Below, piece after piece: positions 18,320-27,914 of a DNA stretch of 53,978 nt (positions within the stretch are counted from its first letter, which is position 1; every line of letters starts with the position of its first letter). Both the position numbers and the translations under genes were made by a program. The stretch covers positions 26,855 to 80,832 of the forward strand of contig NZ_BEWG01000047.1 in assembly GCF_002723835.1 (NCBI RefSeq), written 5' to 3'. The notes beneath the pieces are model-generated. The model had not been told where the DNA came from and searched no databases. It was given only the letters and a program-made list of their open reading frames with translations. Source of the stretch: Mycobacterium sp. shizuoka-1. Lineage in GTDB: Bacteria; Actinomycetota; Actinomycetes; Mycobacteriales; Mycobacteriaceae.

Positions 18320-18856
18320 TCAGAGCCGGCGGACCATGACGAAGTCGTGCTCGGTGTGCGCGCCGAGCGAGAACGTCTTGGTGCCGGTGACCGTGAAGCC
18401 GTGTTTGGTGTAGAACCGTTGTGCCCGTTCGTTTCTCTGGTTCACCCCGAGCCAGACGCAGCCTGCCCCGGCGGCGCCGGCGTGGTCGAGCGCGGTGGTC
18501 ATCAGCGTCGCGGCGACGCCGGAGCCGTGACAGTCGGGCAGCACGTAGATCTTGGACAGTTCGACCGCCGGGCGGATGGTCACCGCCCGGGCGACGTCGC
18601 CGTCGGTCCCGACGCCGTCGACGAGGATGGCGTAGCCGACGATTCGGTCACCGTCGCGGGCAGCCAGCACGGTGCGCGACGGATCGGCCAGGTAGTCGGC
18701 GAACCGCCGGGCGGACAGCTGCGCGGCGATGAAGGCCGCGATCTGCTCGGGCGGTGACGTCGGCGGGCAGGCGAGCGGGAAGGTAGCGGCGGCGACCGCG
18801 GCGAGTTCGTCGAGGTCGGCATCTACTGCCGTCGACACCGACAACGCTGAGCGCAC
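18320..18856 (-). CDS. GNAT-family N-acetyltransferase
   Basis: This 178-residue acetyltransferase has the acetyl-CoA-binding motif A as SKIYVLPDCHGSGVAATLM, followed by the GVNQRNERAQRFYTKHGF motif of the C-terminal half. Its substrate cannot be told. I chose GTG 18856 because AGGAGG lies 6 nt upstream; a GTG at 18889 would add 11 residues that cover this ribosome site. It lies on the same strand as the giant sensor gene, with 104 bp between them, and diverges from the antiporter gene. By locus order it matches what I recall as Rv2669. Confidence 0.85.
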   Translation of the reverse strand: MRSALSVSTAVDADLDELAAVAAATFPLACPPTSPPEQIAAFIAAQLSARRFADYLADPSRTVLAARDGDRIVGYAILVDGVGTDGDVARAVTIRPAVELSKIYVLPDCHGSGVAATLMTTALDHAGAAGAGCVWLGVNQRNERAQRFYTKHGFTVTGTKTFSLGAHTEHDFVMVRRL

Positions 18857-19048
18857 GACCGTCCTCCTCACCCCGACGAAGGATCGCACACCGGGCCGGC
18901 CACGGGTTTGGCAACCGGCGCCGGTGGTACCCGCCCGGTTGCCCGGGACCGGCCGTCTGCGGCATCTTTACGGGTGGTGCGCCGGGAAGTCTGGTCGGCA
19001 GTCACGCCTGCATGGGCGTGATTTCAGTGACGATGTGGAGACCTCGGC

Positions 19049-20281
19049 GTGGCCCTTGCCCTGGCATTTGGTGTGGTGCTGCTGATCAGCGTGTCGCTGT
19101 CAGGGGTCGCGGCCAGGACGGTGCTGTCCACCGCGCTGATGTTCCTGCTGGCGGGCGCCCTGATCGGGCCGGGCGGCTTCGGTGTCGTCGACCTCGGGCC
19201 CGGCCACGGCATGGTGGCCGCACTCGCCGATATCGCGCTGTTCACGGTTCTATTCACCGACGGCCAGCGTGCCAATATGCGTGCGCTGCGGGAAAATTGG
19301 CAGTTGTCGGGCCGGGCGATGGGGCTGGGCATGCCGCTGACGATGGTCGGGATCGCGGTTCCCGCTCACTTTCTGGCCGGCCTCGATTGGCCCACCGCGT
19401 TCCTGCTCGGCGCCATCCTGTCGCCGACCGATCCGGTGTTCGCCGCGGCGCTCGTGGGCCGGTCGGACGTCCCGCTGCGACTGCGGCGCCTGCTCAATGT
19501 GGAGTCGGGTCTCAACGATGGGCTGGCGCTGCCGTTCGTGCTGATCTTTCTGGCCACGGCCAAGCACGAGAGCTCGCATTGGACCCAGATTCTCGAAGAG
19601 CTGATGCTGGGGCTGGTGCTCGGCTTCGGTGTCGCCGCAGTGGTGGCGCTGGCCTGGCGCAGCACGATCCTCACCGCCGAACCCCGGTTGCAGCCGCTCG
19701 GGCCGGTCGCGATCGCGATCGTGATCTATGCCGCCTGCCATCTGACCCACGCCAATCCGTACCTTGCCGCATTCGCCGCGGGATCGACGCTGGCGACGTT
19801 GGATCCCATGGTGGCCGAACGATTCGAGCCGTTCGGCGACCTGCTGGCCGAGCTCACCAAGTTCGCTGCACTGCTGGTCTTCGGTGCGCTGATCACCCCC
19901 GACCGCCTGTCTCACCTCGGCTGGCGGGAATGGTTGTTGGCGGTGATCGCGATTCTGGTCATCCGGCCGGTGTCGCTGTTGGTCTCGCTGCTGCGCACGA
20001 AGATGCCCCGCCGCGAGCGGCTGGCGGCGGCCTGGTTCGGCCCCAAAGGGTTTGCCTCGGTGGTCTACGGCCTGTTGGCGCTGCAATCGGGCATCCCGGA
20101 CAGCGAGCTGGTGTTCGACCTGGTCGCCGTCACGATTGCGCTCTCGATCGTGCTGCATTCGTCGACCGACGTCCCGGTGGCCAAGGTGCTGCGCGTGGAG
20201 CCGCCCGACAAACTCCCGGCCGGCCAGGCTGACCCCGGTGAGCCCGTGGCCGGCGAACGCGCGGCACCGGAGAATGCGTGA
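19049..20281 (+). CDS. Cation:proton antiporter, NhaP/CPA1-like
   Basis: This 410-residue integral membrane protein has about 11–12 helices. The family signatures ILSPTDPVFAA and LNVESGLNDGLALPFV are both present; the Asp pairs in them form the ion site in CPA1 exchangers. It likely exchanges Na+ or K+ for H+ at the plasma membrane. The C-terminal ~35 residues are hydrophilic and proline-rich. GTG 19049 begins the first helix directly, with a GTGGAGA sequence upstream. It ends just before a CBS-domain gene, which could be a regulatory partner because CBS domains often sense nucleotides for transporters. Confidence 0.88.
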   Translation: MALALAFGVVLLISVSLSGVAARTVLSTALMFLLAGALIGPGGFGVVDLGPGHGMVAALADIALFTVLFTDGQRANMRALRENWQLSGRAMGLGMPLTMVGIAVPAHFLAGLDWPTAFLLGAILSPTDPVFAAALVGRSDVPLRLRRLLNVESGLNDGLALPFVLIFLATAKHESSHWTQILEELMLGLVLGFGVAAVVALAWRSTILTAEPRLQPLGPVAIAIVIYAACHLTHANPYLAAFAAGSTLATLDPMVAERFEPFGDLLAELTKFAALLVFGALITPDRLSHLGWREWLLAVIAILVIRPVSLLVSLLRTKMPRRERLAAAWFGPKGFASVVYGLLALQSGIPDSELVFDLVAVTIALSIVLHSSTDVPVAKVLRVEPPDKLPAGQADPGEPVAGERAAPENA

Positions 20282-20320
20282 TGGGCCCGCCGGAGGTGAC
20301 CAACGTCGTACGGTTTGTCT

Positions 20321-20767
20321 GTGCGTGCAGAGCAGATCGCCGAACAATTCCCGGTCGTCACATCGAATTCCGGTGCCCTGGATGCGGTGCGGCTGATGGC
20401 CGACCGGCGGCTGCCGGGCTTGCTGGTCACCGACTCACAGGGACAGCCGGTGACGATTCTGCCTGCCTCGCAAGTCGTGCGGCTGCTGGTTCCGGCCTAC
20501 ATTCAGGACGACCCATCGCTCGCCGGGGTGCTCGGCGAGCAGGCCGCCGACCGCATCGCCGACAAGTTGGGCGGCAAGTCGGTGGAGCAGGTGCTGCCCC
20601 GGTCGGCGCCGCACATGCCGACCGTCAACGCCGACGACACGATCGTCGAGGTCGCGGCCGTCATGGCCCGCGATCATTCACCGTTGGTGGCGGTCGTGAC
20701 CGGCAAGCGGCTGATCGGTGTGATCACCGCCTCCCGGTTACTCGAAGTGGCGTTGCAGGCGCATTGA
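20321..20767 (+). CDS. CBS-domain pair protein
   Basis: This ~148-residue protein has two CBS motifs: RLMADRRLPGLLVTDSQG (first) and VAAVMARDHSPLVAVV followed by GVITASRLL (second). CBS pairs bind adenine nucleotides and usually gate a partner. It lies between the antiporter (39 bp upstream) and the ArsB/NhaD-type permease (23 bp downstream), so it probably regulates one of them. The start is unsure: GTG 20321 and TTG 20315 are in frame, and neither has a well-spaced ribosome site. Confidence 0.82.
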   Translation: MRAEQIAEQFPVVTSNSGALDAVRLMADRRLPGLLVTDSQGQPVTILPASQVVRLLVPAYIQDDPSLAGVLGEQAADRIADKLGGKSVEQVLPRSAPHMPTVNADDTIVEVAAVMARDHSPLVAVVTGKRLIGVITASRLLEVALQAH

Positions 20768-20790
20768 ACTCGGCGAGCGCAGGGTAAGTC

Positions 20791-22080
20791 GTGGCCGCCG
20801 TCGCTCTCGGAGTCTTCGTCGTCGCCTATCTGCTGATCGCCACCGAGCGGATCAACAAGGTCAAAGCGGCGCTCGGTGGTGCCGCGGTGGTGGTCGCGCT
20901 GGGCGTCGTCGGCTCCGACGACATCTTCTATTCGCGGGAGACCGGCATCGACTGGGACGTCATCTTCCTGTTGCTGGGGATGATGGTGATCGTCGGTGTC
21001 CTGCGGCAGACCGGTGTGTTCGAATACACCGCGATCTGGGCGGCCAAGCGGGCCAAGGGTTCCCCGCTCCGAGTGATGATCCTGCTGGCGGTGATCACCG
21101 CCGGAGCCTCGGCTCTGTTGGACAACGTGACGACCGTCCTGCTCATCGCGCCGGTGACGCTGCTGGTCTGCGAACGGTTGGCCATCAATCCGGTGCCGTT
21201 CCTGCTCGCCGAGGTGTTCGCTTCCAACATCGGTGGCACCGCGACCCTGATCGGCGATCCGCCCAACATCATCATCGGCAGCCGAGCCGGCTTGTCGTTC
21301 AACGACTTTCTGGTACACGTAGCACCGCTGGTCCTGATCGCGCTGGTGGTGTTCTTGGCTGCGTTGCCGGTGCTGTTCCGTGGGGCGTTCACCGTGGAGT
21401 CCGACCGGGTCGCCGAGGTGATGTCGCTCAACGAGCGCGAGGCGATCCGTGACGTGCGGCTGTTGGTCAAATGTGGTGTGGTGCTGGGTGCGGTCTTCGC
21501 CGCGTTCATCGCGCACTCGGTGATCCACGTCGACCCCTCGGTGGTGGCGCTGCTGGGGGCGGGGATCCTGATCCTCATCTCCGGCGTCGAGCGGATGCAC
21601 TACCTGGGCAGCGTCGAATGGGAGACGTTGTTGTTCTTCGCCGGCTTGTTCATCTTGGTTGGCGCGCTGGTGCGGACCGGGGTGATCGCTCGCGTGGCCG
21701 AGTTTGCAGGCGCGGCCACGGGCGGCAATCCGCTGTTGGCGGCGATGGCGATTCTGTTGGTGTCCGCGTTGCTGTCGGGGGTGATCGACAACATCCCGTA
21801 TGTGGCGACGATGAGTCCGGTGGTCGCCGATCTCGCGGCGACGGTGGCCAATCCGGTGCACGGCCAAGCGCTGTGGTGGTCGCTGGCGATCGGCGCGGAC
21901 TTCGGCGGCAACCTGACCGCCGTCGGGGCCAGCGCGAACGTGGTCATGCTCGGCATCGCGGCCCGGGAAGGATATCCGATCAGTTTCTGGGAGTTCACCC
22001 GCAAGGGTGCGGTCGTCACCGCACTGACGGTCGGTGTCGCGGTGCCGTACCTGTGGCTCCGCTACTTCGTTTTCGGCTGA
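20791..22080 (+). CDS. ArsB/NhaD-type anion or Na+ permease
   Basis: This 429-residue membrane protein has about 11–12 helices. It carries the ion-transporter-superfamily signatures [15 protein letters not shown] and [22 protein letters not shown] in the first half, and their repeats [15 protein letters not shown] and [18 protein letters not shown] in the second. This internal repeat is typical of ArsB/NhaD-type carriers. The family is often annotated as arsenite permease, but no ars regulator or reductase lies nearby, so an Na+/H+ or dicarboxylate role is just as possible. It starts at GTG 20791, 23 bp after the CBS gene, probably in one operon with it. Confidence 0.85.
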   Translation: MAAVALGVFVVAYLLIATERINKVKAALGGAAVVVALGVVGSDDIFYSRETGIDWDVIFLLLGMMVIVGVLRQTGVFEYTAIWAAKRAKGSPLRVMILLAVITAGASALLDNVTTVLLIAPVTLLVCERLAINPVPFLLAEVFASNIGGTATLIGDPPNIIIGSRAGLSFNDFLVHVAPLVLIALVVFLAALPVLFRGAFTVESDRVAEVMSLNEREAIRDVRLLVKCGVVLGAVFAAFIAHSVIHVDPSVVALLGAGILILISGVERMHYLGSVEWETLLFFAGLFILVGALVRTGVIARVAEFAGAATGGNPLLAAMAILLVSALLSGVIDNIPYVATMSPVVADLAATVANPVHGQALWWSLAIGADFGGNLTAVGASANVVMLGIAAREGYPISFWEFTRKGAVVTALTVGVAVPYLWLRYFVFG

Positions 22081-22265
22081 GCACCTGTCCTGTCGGCTTC
22101 CTGGGAAGGTGGTAGGGCAGCGTTTGACCCCCGCCCGAGCGGGTACGACCGCTCCGCTCGACCCAAATGACCCGGATGATCGGTGGACGGAGGCGGCATG
22201 GGCATTCAGTGCTGGATCGAATACTGGGCGGCGTACCTCGCGGGCAGGCCGACGCCGGTGTCGCC

Positions 22266-24011
22266 ATGACCGTGCCTGTCGCGCGTACGCCCAGCGCAAC
22301 CCGTCCCTACCCGCCGCGCACCAGGCCGCTGGGCGCTGCGGTGGTGGACCTGATCGCGACCACCGATCCGAAGCGGATCGGCCAGATGTATCTGGTGACA
22401 TCGTTCGTGTTCTTCATGACCGGCGGTCTGATGGCGCTGTTGATGCGCAGCGAGCTGGCCCTGCCAGGTCTGCAGTTCCTGTCGAACGAGCAGTACAACC
22501 AGCTGTTCACGATTCACGGCACGGTGATGCTGCTGCTGTACGCCACCCCGATCGTGTTCGGCTTCGCCAATGTCGTGCTGCCGCTGCAGATCGGGGCCCC
22601 GGACGTCGCGTTTCCTCGGCTGAACGCATTGTCGTTCTGGCTGTTCGCCTTTGGCGGCCTGATCGTGCTGTCCGGGTTCGTCGTGCCCGGTGGTGCCGCC
22701 GACTTCGGCTGGACGGCCTACACGCCGTTGAGCGATGCGGTGCACTCACCCGGCGTCGGTGGAGACCTGTGGACGTTGGGGCTGATCGTGTCCGGCCTGG
22801 GCACGATTCTGGGTGCGGTCAACATGATCACCACCGTCATCTGCATGCGCTGCCCAGGCATGACGATGTTCCGGATGCCGATCTTCACCTGGAACATCCT
22901 GGCCACCAGCGTGTTGATTCTGATTGCCTTCCCGATCCTGACGGCCGCCCTGTTCGGGCTGGCCGCCGACCGTCACCTCGGGGCGCACATCTACGATCCC
23001 GCCAACGGCGGCGGCATCCTGTGGCAACACCTGTTCTGGTTCTTCGGTCATCCCGAGGTCTACATCGTGGCCCTGCCGTTCTTCGGGATCGTCACCGAGA
23101 TCTTTCCGGTGTTCTCCCGCAAGCCGGTGTTCGGCTACAACGGGCTGGTATTCGCGACCTGGGCGATCACAGTGCTGTCGGCATCGGTGTGGGCACACCA
23201 CATGTTCGTGACCGGTGCGGTGCTGCTGCCGTTCTTCAGCTTCATGACCTACCTCATCGCGGTGCCCACCGGCATCAAGTTCTTCAACTGGATCGGCACG
23301 ATGTGGAAGGGCCGGCTCACGTTCGAGACGCCGATGCTGTTCTCCCTCGGGTTCCTGGTGACCTTCCTACTCGGTGGTCTGTCGGGTGTGCTGCTGGCCA
23401 GTCCGCCGCTCGACTTCCACGTCAGCGACACCTATTTCGTCGTCGCGCACTTCCACTACGTGCTGTTCGGCACGATCGTGTTCGCCACCTACGCCGGGAT
23501 CTACTTCTGGTTCCCGAAGATGACCGGACGCCTGCTCGACGAGCGGCTGGGCAAGCTGCACTTCTGGCTGACCTTCATCGGCTTCCACTTGACCTTCCTG
23601 GTGCAGCACTGGCTCGGTAACGCCGGCATGCCGCGCCGCTACGCCGACTACCTGCCGTCGGACGGTTTCACCACGCTGAACATCGTCTCGACCATCGGTG
23701 CGTTCATCCTCGGTGTGTCGGTTCTGCCGTTCGTCTGGAACGTCTTCAAGAGCTGGCGGTACGGCGAGGTCGTCACCGTCGACGACCCGTGGGGCTACGG
23801 CAACTCGCTGGAGTGGGCCACCTCGTGCCCGCCGCCGCGGCACAACTTCACCGAGCTGCCCCGGATCCGTTCGGAGCGGCCGGCGTTCGAGCTGCACTAC
23901 CCGCACATGATCGAGCGGATGCGGGCCGAGGCCCACGTCGCCCGAAAGTCGGCAAATCAGGACGGTCCGGCCGATACGGTTGGCAGCTCCGCAGGTGGGG
24001 CCAAACGCTAG
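22266..24011 (+). CDS. ctaD: Cytochrome c oxidase subunit I (aa3 type)
   Basis: This 581-residue protein has 12 membrane helices and all heme and copper ligands. His84 (TIHGT) and His397 would bind heme a. His262 in FFGHPEVYI, with the cross-linked Tyr266, and His311/His312 (WAHHMF) would bind CuB. His395 (VAHFH) would bind heme a3. It is the catalytic subunit that reduces O2 to water and pumps protons. No ctaC, ctaE or qcr gene is adjacent, which is usual for mycobacterial ctaD. ATG 22266 gives the usual N-terminus; an in-frame ATG at 22167 would add 33 poorly conserved residues. The last 4 bp overlap the convergent regulator gene. Confidence 0.95.
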   Translation: MTVPVARTPSATRPYPPRTRPLGAAVVDLIATTDPKRIGQMYLVTSFVFFMTGGLMALLMRSELALPGLQFLSNEQYNQLFTIHGTVMLLLYATPIVFGFANVVLPLQIGAPDVAFPRLNALSFWLFAFGGLIVLSGFVVPGGAADFGWTAYTPLSDAVHSPGVGGDLWTLGLIVSGLGTILGAVNMITTVICMRCPGMTMFRMPIFTWNILATSVLILIAFPILTAALFGLAADRHLGAHIYDPANGGGILWQHLFWFFGHPEVYIVALPFFGIVTEIFPVFSRKPVFGYNGLVFATWAITVLSASVWAHHMFVTGAVLLPFFSFMTYLIAVPTGIKFFNWIGTMWKGRLTFETPMLFSLGFLVTFLLGGLSGVLLASPPLDFHVSDTYFVVAHFHYVLFGTIVFATYAGIYFWFPKMTGRLLDERLGKLHFWLTFIGFHLTFLVQHWLGNAGMPRRYADYLPSDGFTTLNIVSTIGAFILGVSVLPFVWNVFKSWRYGEVVTVDDPWGYGNSLEWATSCPPPRHNFTELPRIRSERPAFELHYPHMIERMRAEAHVARKSANQDGPADTVGSSAGGAKR

Positions 24012-24742
24012 GACTTCTGCGCCGCCGTGATCGCCGCCAGGGTCTCGGCGATGTCGTTCTCGGCGCGGGCTTTGTCGAACCCGAGGCGGTGCAGGGTTCC
24101 GCTGTCGTCCTCGGCCTCCAGCAGCGCCAGCAGCATGTGCTCGGTTCCGATGTAGTTGTGGCCCAGGCGAAGTGCTTCGCGGAAGGTCAACTCCAGCACT
24201 TTACGAGCCTGAGTGTCGAACGGGATCAAGGCGGGCGGGTCGCCGGCGGCGGGCGGCAACGTGATCGCGGCGCGGATGGCGTCGGCGGTGATCTGTTGGG
24301 CGCGCAGCAGTGGGGTGGCCAGTGCGGCGGGATCGGTGAGCAGCCCCAGCAACAGATGGTCGGCAGTGATCTCGGCGTTGCCGGCGTGGTGCGCGGCGTT
24401 CTGCGCGGCGACCACGGCAGCGCGGGCCCGCGGGGTGAACCGGGCGAAGCCCTGCGCGGGGTCGAGGTCGTTGGCGTCGAGGTTGGTCAGCTTGGGCACG
24501 AAGCGTTTCTGCGCGGCCTGTTTGGTGACACCCATGCTCTTGCCGATGTCGGTCCAGGAGGCACCCGAGCGGCGGGCCTGGTCGACGAAATGCCCGATCA
24601 GATGGTCGGCGAGGTCGCCGAGCGCTTCAGCGGTCAGCACCGCGTCGGCGAGCTGCTCGAGGGCGTCGGTGTGGACCCGTTTGATGGCGTCGATCAGGTC
24701 GTCGAGGCGCACGGGGTAGGCGATACGGGCCGGCTCTTCCAT
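24008..24742 (-). CDS. HTH regulator with Clp N-domain repeats
   Basis: This 244-residue protein has an N-terminal helical part with a helix-turn-helix ([21 protein letters not shown], ~residues 60–80), then two Clp-N repeats like those of ClpA/ClpC ([27 protein letters not shown] and [27 protein letters not shown]). It has no AAA+ ATPase domain, so it is not a Clp chaperone. The likely role is a DNA-binding protein that uses the Clp-N domain to sense protease state or be targeted by it. Its start codon lies inside a perfect palindrome, which suggests autorepression and control of the divergent SRPBCC gene. It converges with ctaD. Confidence 0.85.
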   Translation of the reverse strand: MEEPARIAYPVRLDDLIDAIKRVHTDALEQLADAVLTAEALGDLADHLIGHFVDQARRSGASWTDIGKSMGVTKQAAQKRFVPKLTNLDANDLDPAQGFARFTPRARAAVVAAQNAAHHAGNAEITADHLLLGLLTDPAALATPLLRAQQITADAIRAAITLPPAAGDPPALIPFDTQARKVLELTFREALRLGHNYIGTEHMLLALLEAEDDSGTLHRLGFDKARAENDIAETLAAITAAQKS

Positions 24743-24791
24743 GCGTCAACTTTAGGTTGACGCATGGAAGATCGTCAACCGCAAGTTGACG
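24741..24791. promoter_or_regulatory. Twin palindromic operator at the Clp-N regulator start
   Basis: Two inverted repeats with the same core lie in tandem. The first has perfect 10-bp arms, ATGCGTCAAC (24741–24750) and GTTGACGCAT (24756–24765), with a 5-bp spacer. The second has 7-bp arms, CGTCAAC (24773–24779) and GTTGACG (24785–24791), also with a 5-bp spacer. Centres are 29 bp apart, close to three helix turns. The first palindrome contains the start codon of the regulator. The layout is what an autorepressor controlling divergent genes would use. This is an inference from sequence. Confidence 0.7.
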
Positions 24792-24825
24792 GTATGGCTC
24801 ACGGATCCGCGGGTACTCGCGAACC

Positions 24826-25278
24826 ATGCCAACGAGCGTTACTCGCGATATCAGCGCCCCGCGCAGCCGGGTCTGGGAGGTTTTGGCCGACGGCTGGACG
24901 TACTCGCAGTGGGTGGTCGGCAACAGCCGGATGCGTGCCGTCGACTCCGACTGGCCGGCTCCGGGGACGCGCATCCTGCATTCCATTGGTGTGTGGCCCG
25001 CAGTCATCGACGACGAGACCGTGGTCTTGAGTTGCACGCCCCAGGAGGAACTGGTGCTGCTGGCCCGCCTCGGCCCGGCCGGCGCCGCGCGGATCACGTT
25101 GCGGCTCAGCGACACCTCGGACGGATGCCGTGTCGAGATGGCGGAGGTGGCCGTCGAGGGGCCGATGAAATTCGTGCCCAACCGGCTGCAGCTGACCAGT
25201 TTCTGGCCGCGCAACCGGGAGTGCACCTGGCGGCTGGCCAACCTTGCCGAGAGCCGCGAGCCGGCGGAGTTGGATTAG
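24826..25278 (+). CDS. SRPBCC (polyketide cyclase/START-like) protein
   Basis: This 150-residue protein begins VTRDISAPRSRVWEVLADGWTYSQWV, the opening helix-grip pattern of the SRPBCC fold, and continues with strands ending in MAEVAVEGPMKF. Such proteins bind hydrophobic ligands in a deep cavity. The ligand and reaction are unknown. It is divergent from the Clp-N regulator, 35 bp beyond its second palindrome, so it is likely under that regulator's control. ATG 24826 is the natural start. Confidence 0.82.
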   Translation: MPTSVTRDISAPRSRVWEVLADGWTYSQWVVGNSRMRAVDSDWPAPGTRILHSIGVWPAVIDDETVVLSCTPQEELVLLARLGPAGAARITLRLSDTSDGCRVEMAEVAVEGPMKFVPNRLQLTSFWPRNRECTWRLANLAESREPAELD

Positions 25279-25389
25279 CTCGGGTGCCTGCCAGCGCAAG
25301 CCGGAACCGACCGGCCGGGGCCGAATTGCTTTGCCCGGGCTTCGGTGATTCCGCCACGGGCGGTGGGGCGGGCTTCATACACTCGCGCC

Positions 25390-27228
25390 ATGGCAGGCCA
25401 GCGTAAATCCGAAGAGCGGCCCGACCTGACCAGGATTGACAACCGGGCGCCGTCGGTGCCGCGGATGTTCCTCGATCGCGTCGCGGCCACGCCCACCAAC
25501 GAAGCGTTCCGTTACCCCGATCACGACGGGTGGACCAGTGTCACCTGGCAGCAGGTCGGCGACCGGGTCGAGCTGATCGCCGCCGGGCTGATCGCCCTCG
25601 GGATCAACCCGCAGGACCGGGTGGCGCTGGCGTCGGGGACCCGCTACGAGTGGGTGGTCGTGGACTTCGGCATCCTGTCGGCGGGGGCGGCCACGACGAC
25701 GGTCTATCCGACCACCAACGCCGAAGACACCGCATTCATCGTCGCGAACTCCGGCAGCCGGGTTGTGGTGGCGGAGAACCAGTCCCAAGTGGACAAGCTG
25801 GTCGCGCACCGCAGCGAACTGCCCGCCGTCGAGAAGGTGGTGATCATCGACGGCAACAGCGACGACGACTGGGTGATCACCCTCGGCGACCTCGAACAAC
25901 TCGGCAAGCAACTGCTGGCCGACAATCCCACCGCGGTGACCGACCGGGTCGACGCGATCTCACCCGATCAGCTCGCCACGCTGATCTACACCTCCGGCAC
26001 CACCGGCAAGCCCAAGGGCGTGCGGCTCAACCACGAGGCATGGACCTACACCGCGGCCGCGCTGGATTCGCTGCACGTGTTGTCCGACCGGGACCTCAAC
26101 TATCTGTGGCTGCCGCTGGCCCATTCGTTCGGCAAGGTGATGCTGGCGATGCCGTTGGTGATGGGCTTTCCCACCGTGATCGACGGCCGGGTCGACAAGA
26201 TCGTGGAGAACCTGGCGATCATCCAGCCGACGTTCATGGGCGCGGTGCCGCGCATCTTCGAGAAGGTGCACGGCCGGATCACCGAGACGATGGCCGAAGA
26301 GGGCGGGGTCAAGAAGCGCCTGTTCGACTGGGCGATCGACGTCGGTCTGCAGATCTCCCGGGCCCGGCAGGCCGGCCATCGGGTCGGTCCGGTGCTGGCG
26401 TTGCAGCACAAGCTGGCCGACCGGCTGGTGTTCAACACGATCCGGCAGCGCTTCGGCGGCCGGCTGCGGTTCTTCATCTCCGGGTCCGCCGCGCTGGACC
26501 GCGATGTCGCCCAGTGGTTCGACGCGGTCGGCGCCATCGTGCTGGAGGGCTACGGCCTGACCGAGACGTCGGCGGCGTCGTCGTTGAATCGCCCGCAGGC
26601 CTACCGGTTCGGCACAGTGGGGTGGACGTTGCCGTACACCGACGTGATGATCGCCGAGGATGGCGAGGTGCTGCTCAAGGGTCCGGGGGTGATGAGCGGG
26701 TATCACGACCTGCCGGAGGCCACCGCCGAGGCGATCAACGGTGACGGCTGGTTCCACACCGGTGACATCGGTGAGCTCGACGCGGAGGGCTACCTGCGGA
26801 TCACCGACCGCAAGAAGGACATGTTCAAGACCTCGCAGGGCAAGTATGTGGCGCCCTCGGCGATCTCGGCGTCCTTCAAGGGCCTGTGCCCGTTCGCCAG
26901 CGAGATCATCGTCTACGGCGAGGGCAAGCCGTACTGCGTCGCGCTGGTGAGCCTGGACGGCGACGCGATCCGGGAGTGGGCCGACCGTAACGGCTTGGAG
27001 GGCAAGTCGTTCGGGGAGATCGCCCGCGACGAGAAGACCAAGGAGATGATCGGGGAGTACGTGGAGACCCTGAACAAGCATCTCAACCGCTGGGAGCAGG
27101 TCAAGCGCTTCTCGATCATCGATCGTGAATTGACGGTCGAGGCAGGCGATTTGACGCCGAGTCTGAAGCTGAAGCGGAAGGCGGTCGTGGAGAACTTCCA
27201 CGACAACATCGACGAACTGTACGGCTAG
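25390..27228 (+). CDS. fadD15: Long-chain fatty-acid–CoA ligase, FadD15-like
   Basis: This 612-residue AMP-forming acyl-CoA synthetase has the AMP-binding P-loop LIYTSGTTGKPKGV at residues ~198–211, the EGYGLTETSA motif, the WFHTGDIG motif and the RKKDMFKTSQGKYVAP C-terminal hinge. It activates long-chain fatty acids to acyl-CoA through an acyl-adenylate. The early SVPRMFLDRV and the long central part match the FadD15 group rather than FadD32-type adenylating ligases. ATG 25390 is chosen; a TACACT hexamer lies just upstream at about 25377–25382, so the transcript may be nearly leaderless. Its 3' end overlaps the convergent membrane-protein gene by 4 bp. Confidence 0.9.
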   Translation: MAGQRKSEERPDLTRIDNRAPSVPRMFLDRVAATPTNEAFRYPDHDGWTSVTWQQVGDRVELIAAGLIALGINPQDRVALASGTRYEWVVVDFGILSAGAATTTVYPTTNAEDTAFIVANSGSRVVVAENQSQVDKLVAHRSELPAVEKVVIIDGNSDDDWVITLGDLEQLGKQLLADNPTAVTDRVDAISPDQLATLIYTSGTTGKPKGVRLNHEAWTYTAAALDSLHVLSDRDLNYLWLPLAHSFGKVMLAMPLVMGFPTVIDGRVDKIVENLAIIQPTFMGAVPRIFEKVHGRITETMAEEGGVKKRLFDWAIDVGLQISRARQAGHRVGPVLALQHKLADRLVFNTIRQRFGGRLRFFISGSAALDRDVAQWFDAVGAIVLEGYGLTETSAASSLNRPQAYRFGTVGWTLPYTDVMIAEDGEVLLKGPGVMSGYHDLPEATAEAINGDGWFHTGDIGELDAEGYLRITDRKKDMFKTSQGKYVAPSAISASFKGLCPFASEIIVYGEGKPYCVALVSLDGDAIREWADRNGLEGKSFGEIARDEKTKEMIGEYVETLNKHLNRWEQVKRFSIIDRELTVEAGDLTPSLKLKRKAVVENFHDNIDELYG

Positions 27229-27791
27229 CGGTTCTCGGGCGAGGGTCGGGCCGCCTTCGCGCGGACCCGGTTCGGATACCAGGTGGTGAAGACGGCCGCC
27301 CCGATCAGGGCGACGTAACTCAGTGTGTGGCAAGCCCATTCGGGCATCAGGTGCTTCATCAGCGCCCAGGCCAGCGCGGCGTTGACGGTGAACACCGCGG
27401 CCCACAGCGAGGTGAGCTGCACATTGACGCGGATGAACAACGGATCGTTCCATTTCGACGGGTCGGTGTGGGCGCGTGCGTACTCCAGGGTGAACGGCCT
27501 GCCGAGGGCCAGGGTGATCCACGAGCCGAGCGCCAGCGCGCCGTTGGCGAGCACGCCGAGATGGCGGACGGTCCAGATGTTGTCGAAGCCGAGGACGGCG
27601 ACGGTGGCCGCGGTGAAGAACGCCAGGCCGACCCACATGATGATGCCGCGGTGCAGCTTGAGGACCGCCATGACGACCGACAGGATCAGCGCCGTGATCA
27701 GGCCGATCTCGACGCGCTCCTGGGTGTCCCTGGCGATGAGCAGGAATGCGATCCATGGCGCGAACGACACGAGCAGTTTGACCAGTGACAC
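27225..27791 (-). CDS. Small integral membrane protein, septation-protein-A-like
   Basis: This ~188-residue protein has about five or six membrane helices: LVKLLVSFAPWIAFLLIA, IGLITALILSVVMAVL, IMWVGLAFFTAATVAVLGF, ALALGSWITLALG, VQLTSLWAAVFTVNAALAWAL and LSYVALIGAAVFTTWYP. The layout, with F.PW near the N-terminus and a KWN..F..N segment in the middle, recalls YciB/IspA-like membrane proteins, but I cannot confirm this. GTG 27791 is the best start because upstream in-frame sequence is low-complexity and arginine-rich. It converges with fadD15 and diverges from a secreted-protein gene. Confidence 0.7.
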   Translation of the reverse strand: MSLVKLLVSFAPWIAFLLIARDTQERVEIGLITALILSVVMAVLKLHRGIIMWVGLAFFTAATVAVLGFDNIWTVRHLGVLANGALALGSWITLALGRPFTLEYARAHTDPSKWNDPLFIRVNVQLTSLWAAVFTVNAALAWALMKHLMPEWACHTLSYVALIGAAVFTTWYPNRVRAKAARPSPENR

Positions 27792-27914
27792 GCACTCATT
27801 GAGCCGATCCGGGAGACGGCTGCAGTAGAGGCGATGGTCCCGGCACTCGACACCGTTGGTCCCGTCCGCGGGGCGACGTAATCTGGAGGCCGGGTGCGCG
27901 ACGAGGGGACGGCG

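Noticed and set aside
15576..18413. A 945-codon open frame on the plus strand opposite the giant sensor gene
   Set aside because: It is an antisense open frame produced by high third-position GC. Its translation is rich in Gly, Arg, Val, Gln and His without domain motifs, while the minus strand carries clear kinase, receiver and phosphatase motifs.
20791..22080. Calling the permease an arsenite pump (ArsB)
   Set aside because: The fold is shared by NhaD and dicarboxylate carriers and no arsenic genes adjoin, so the substrate was left open.
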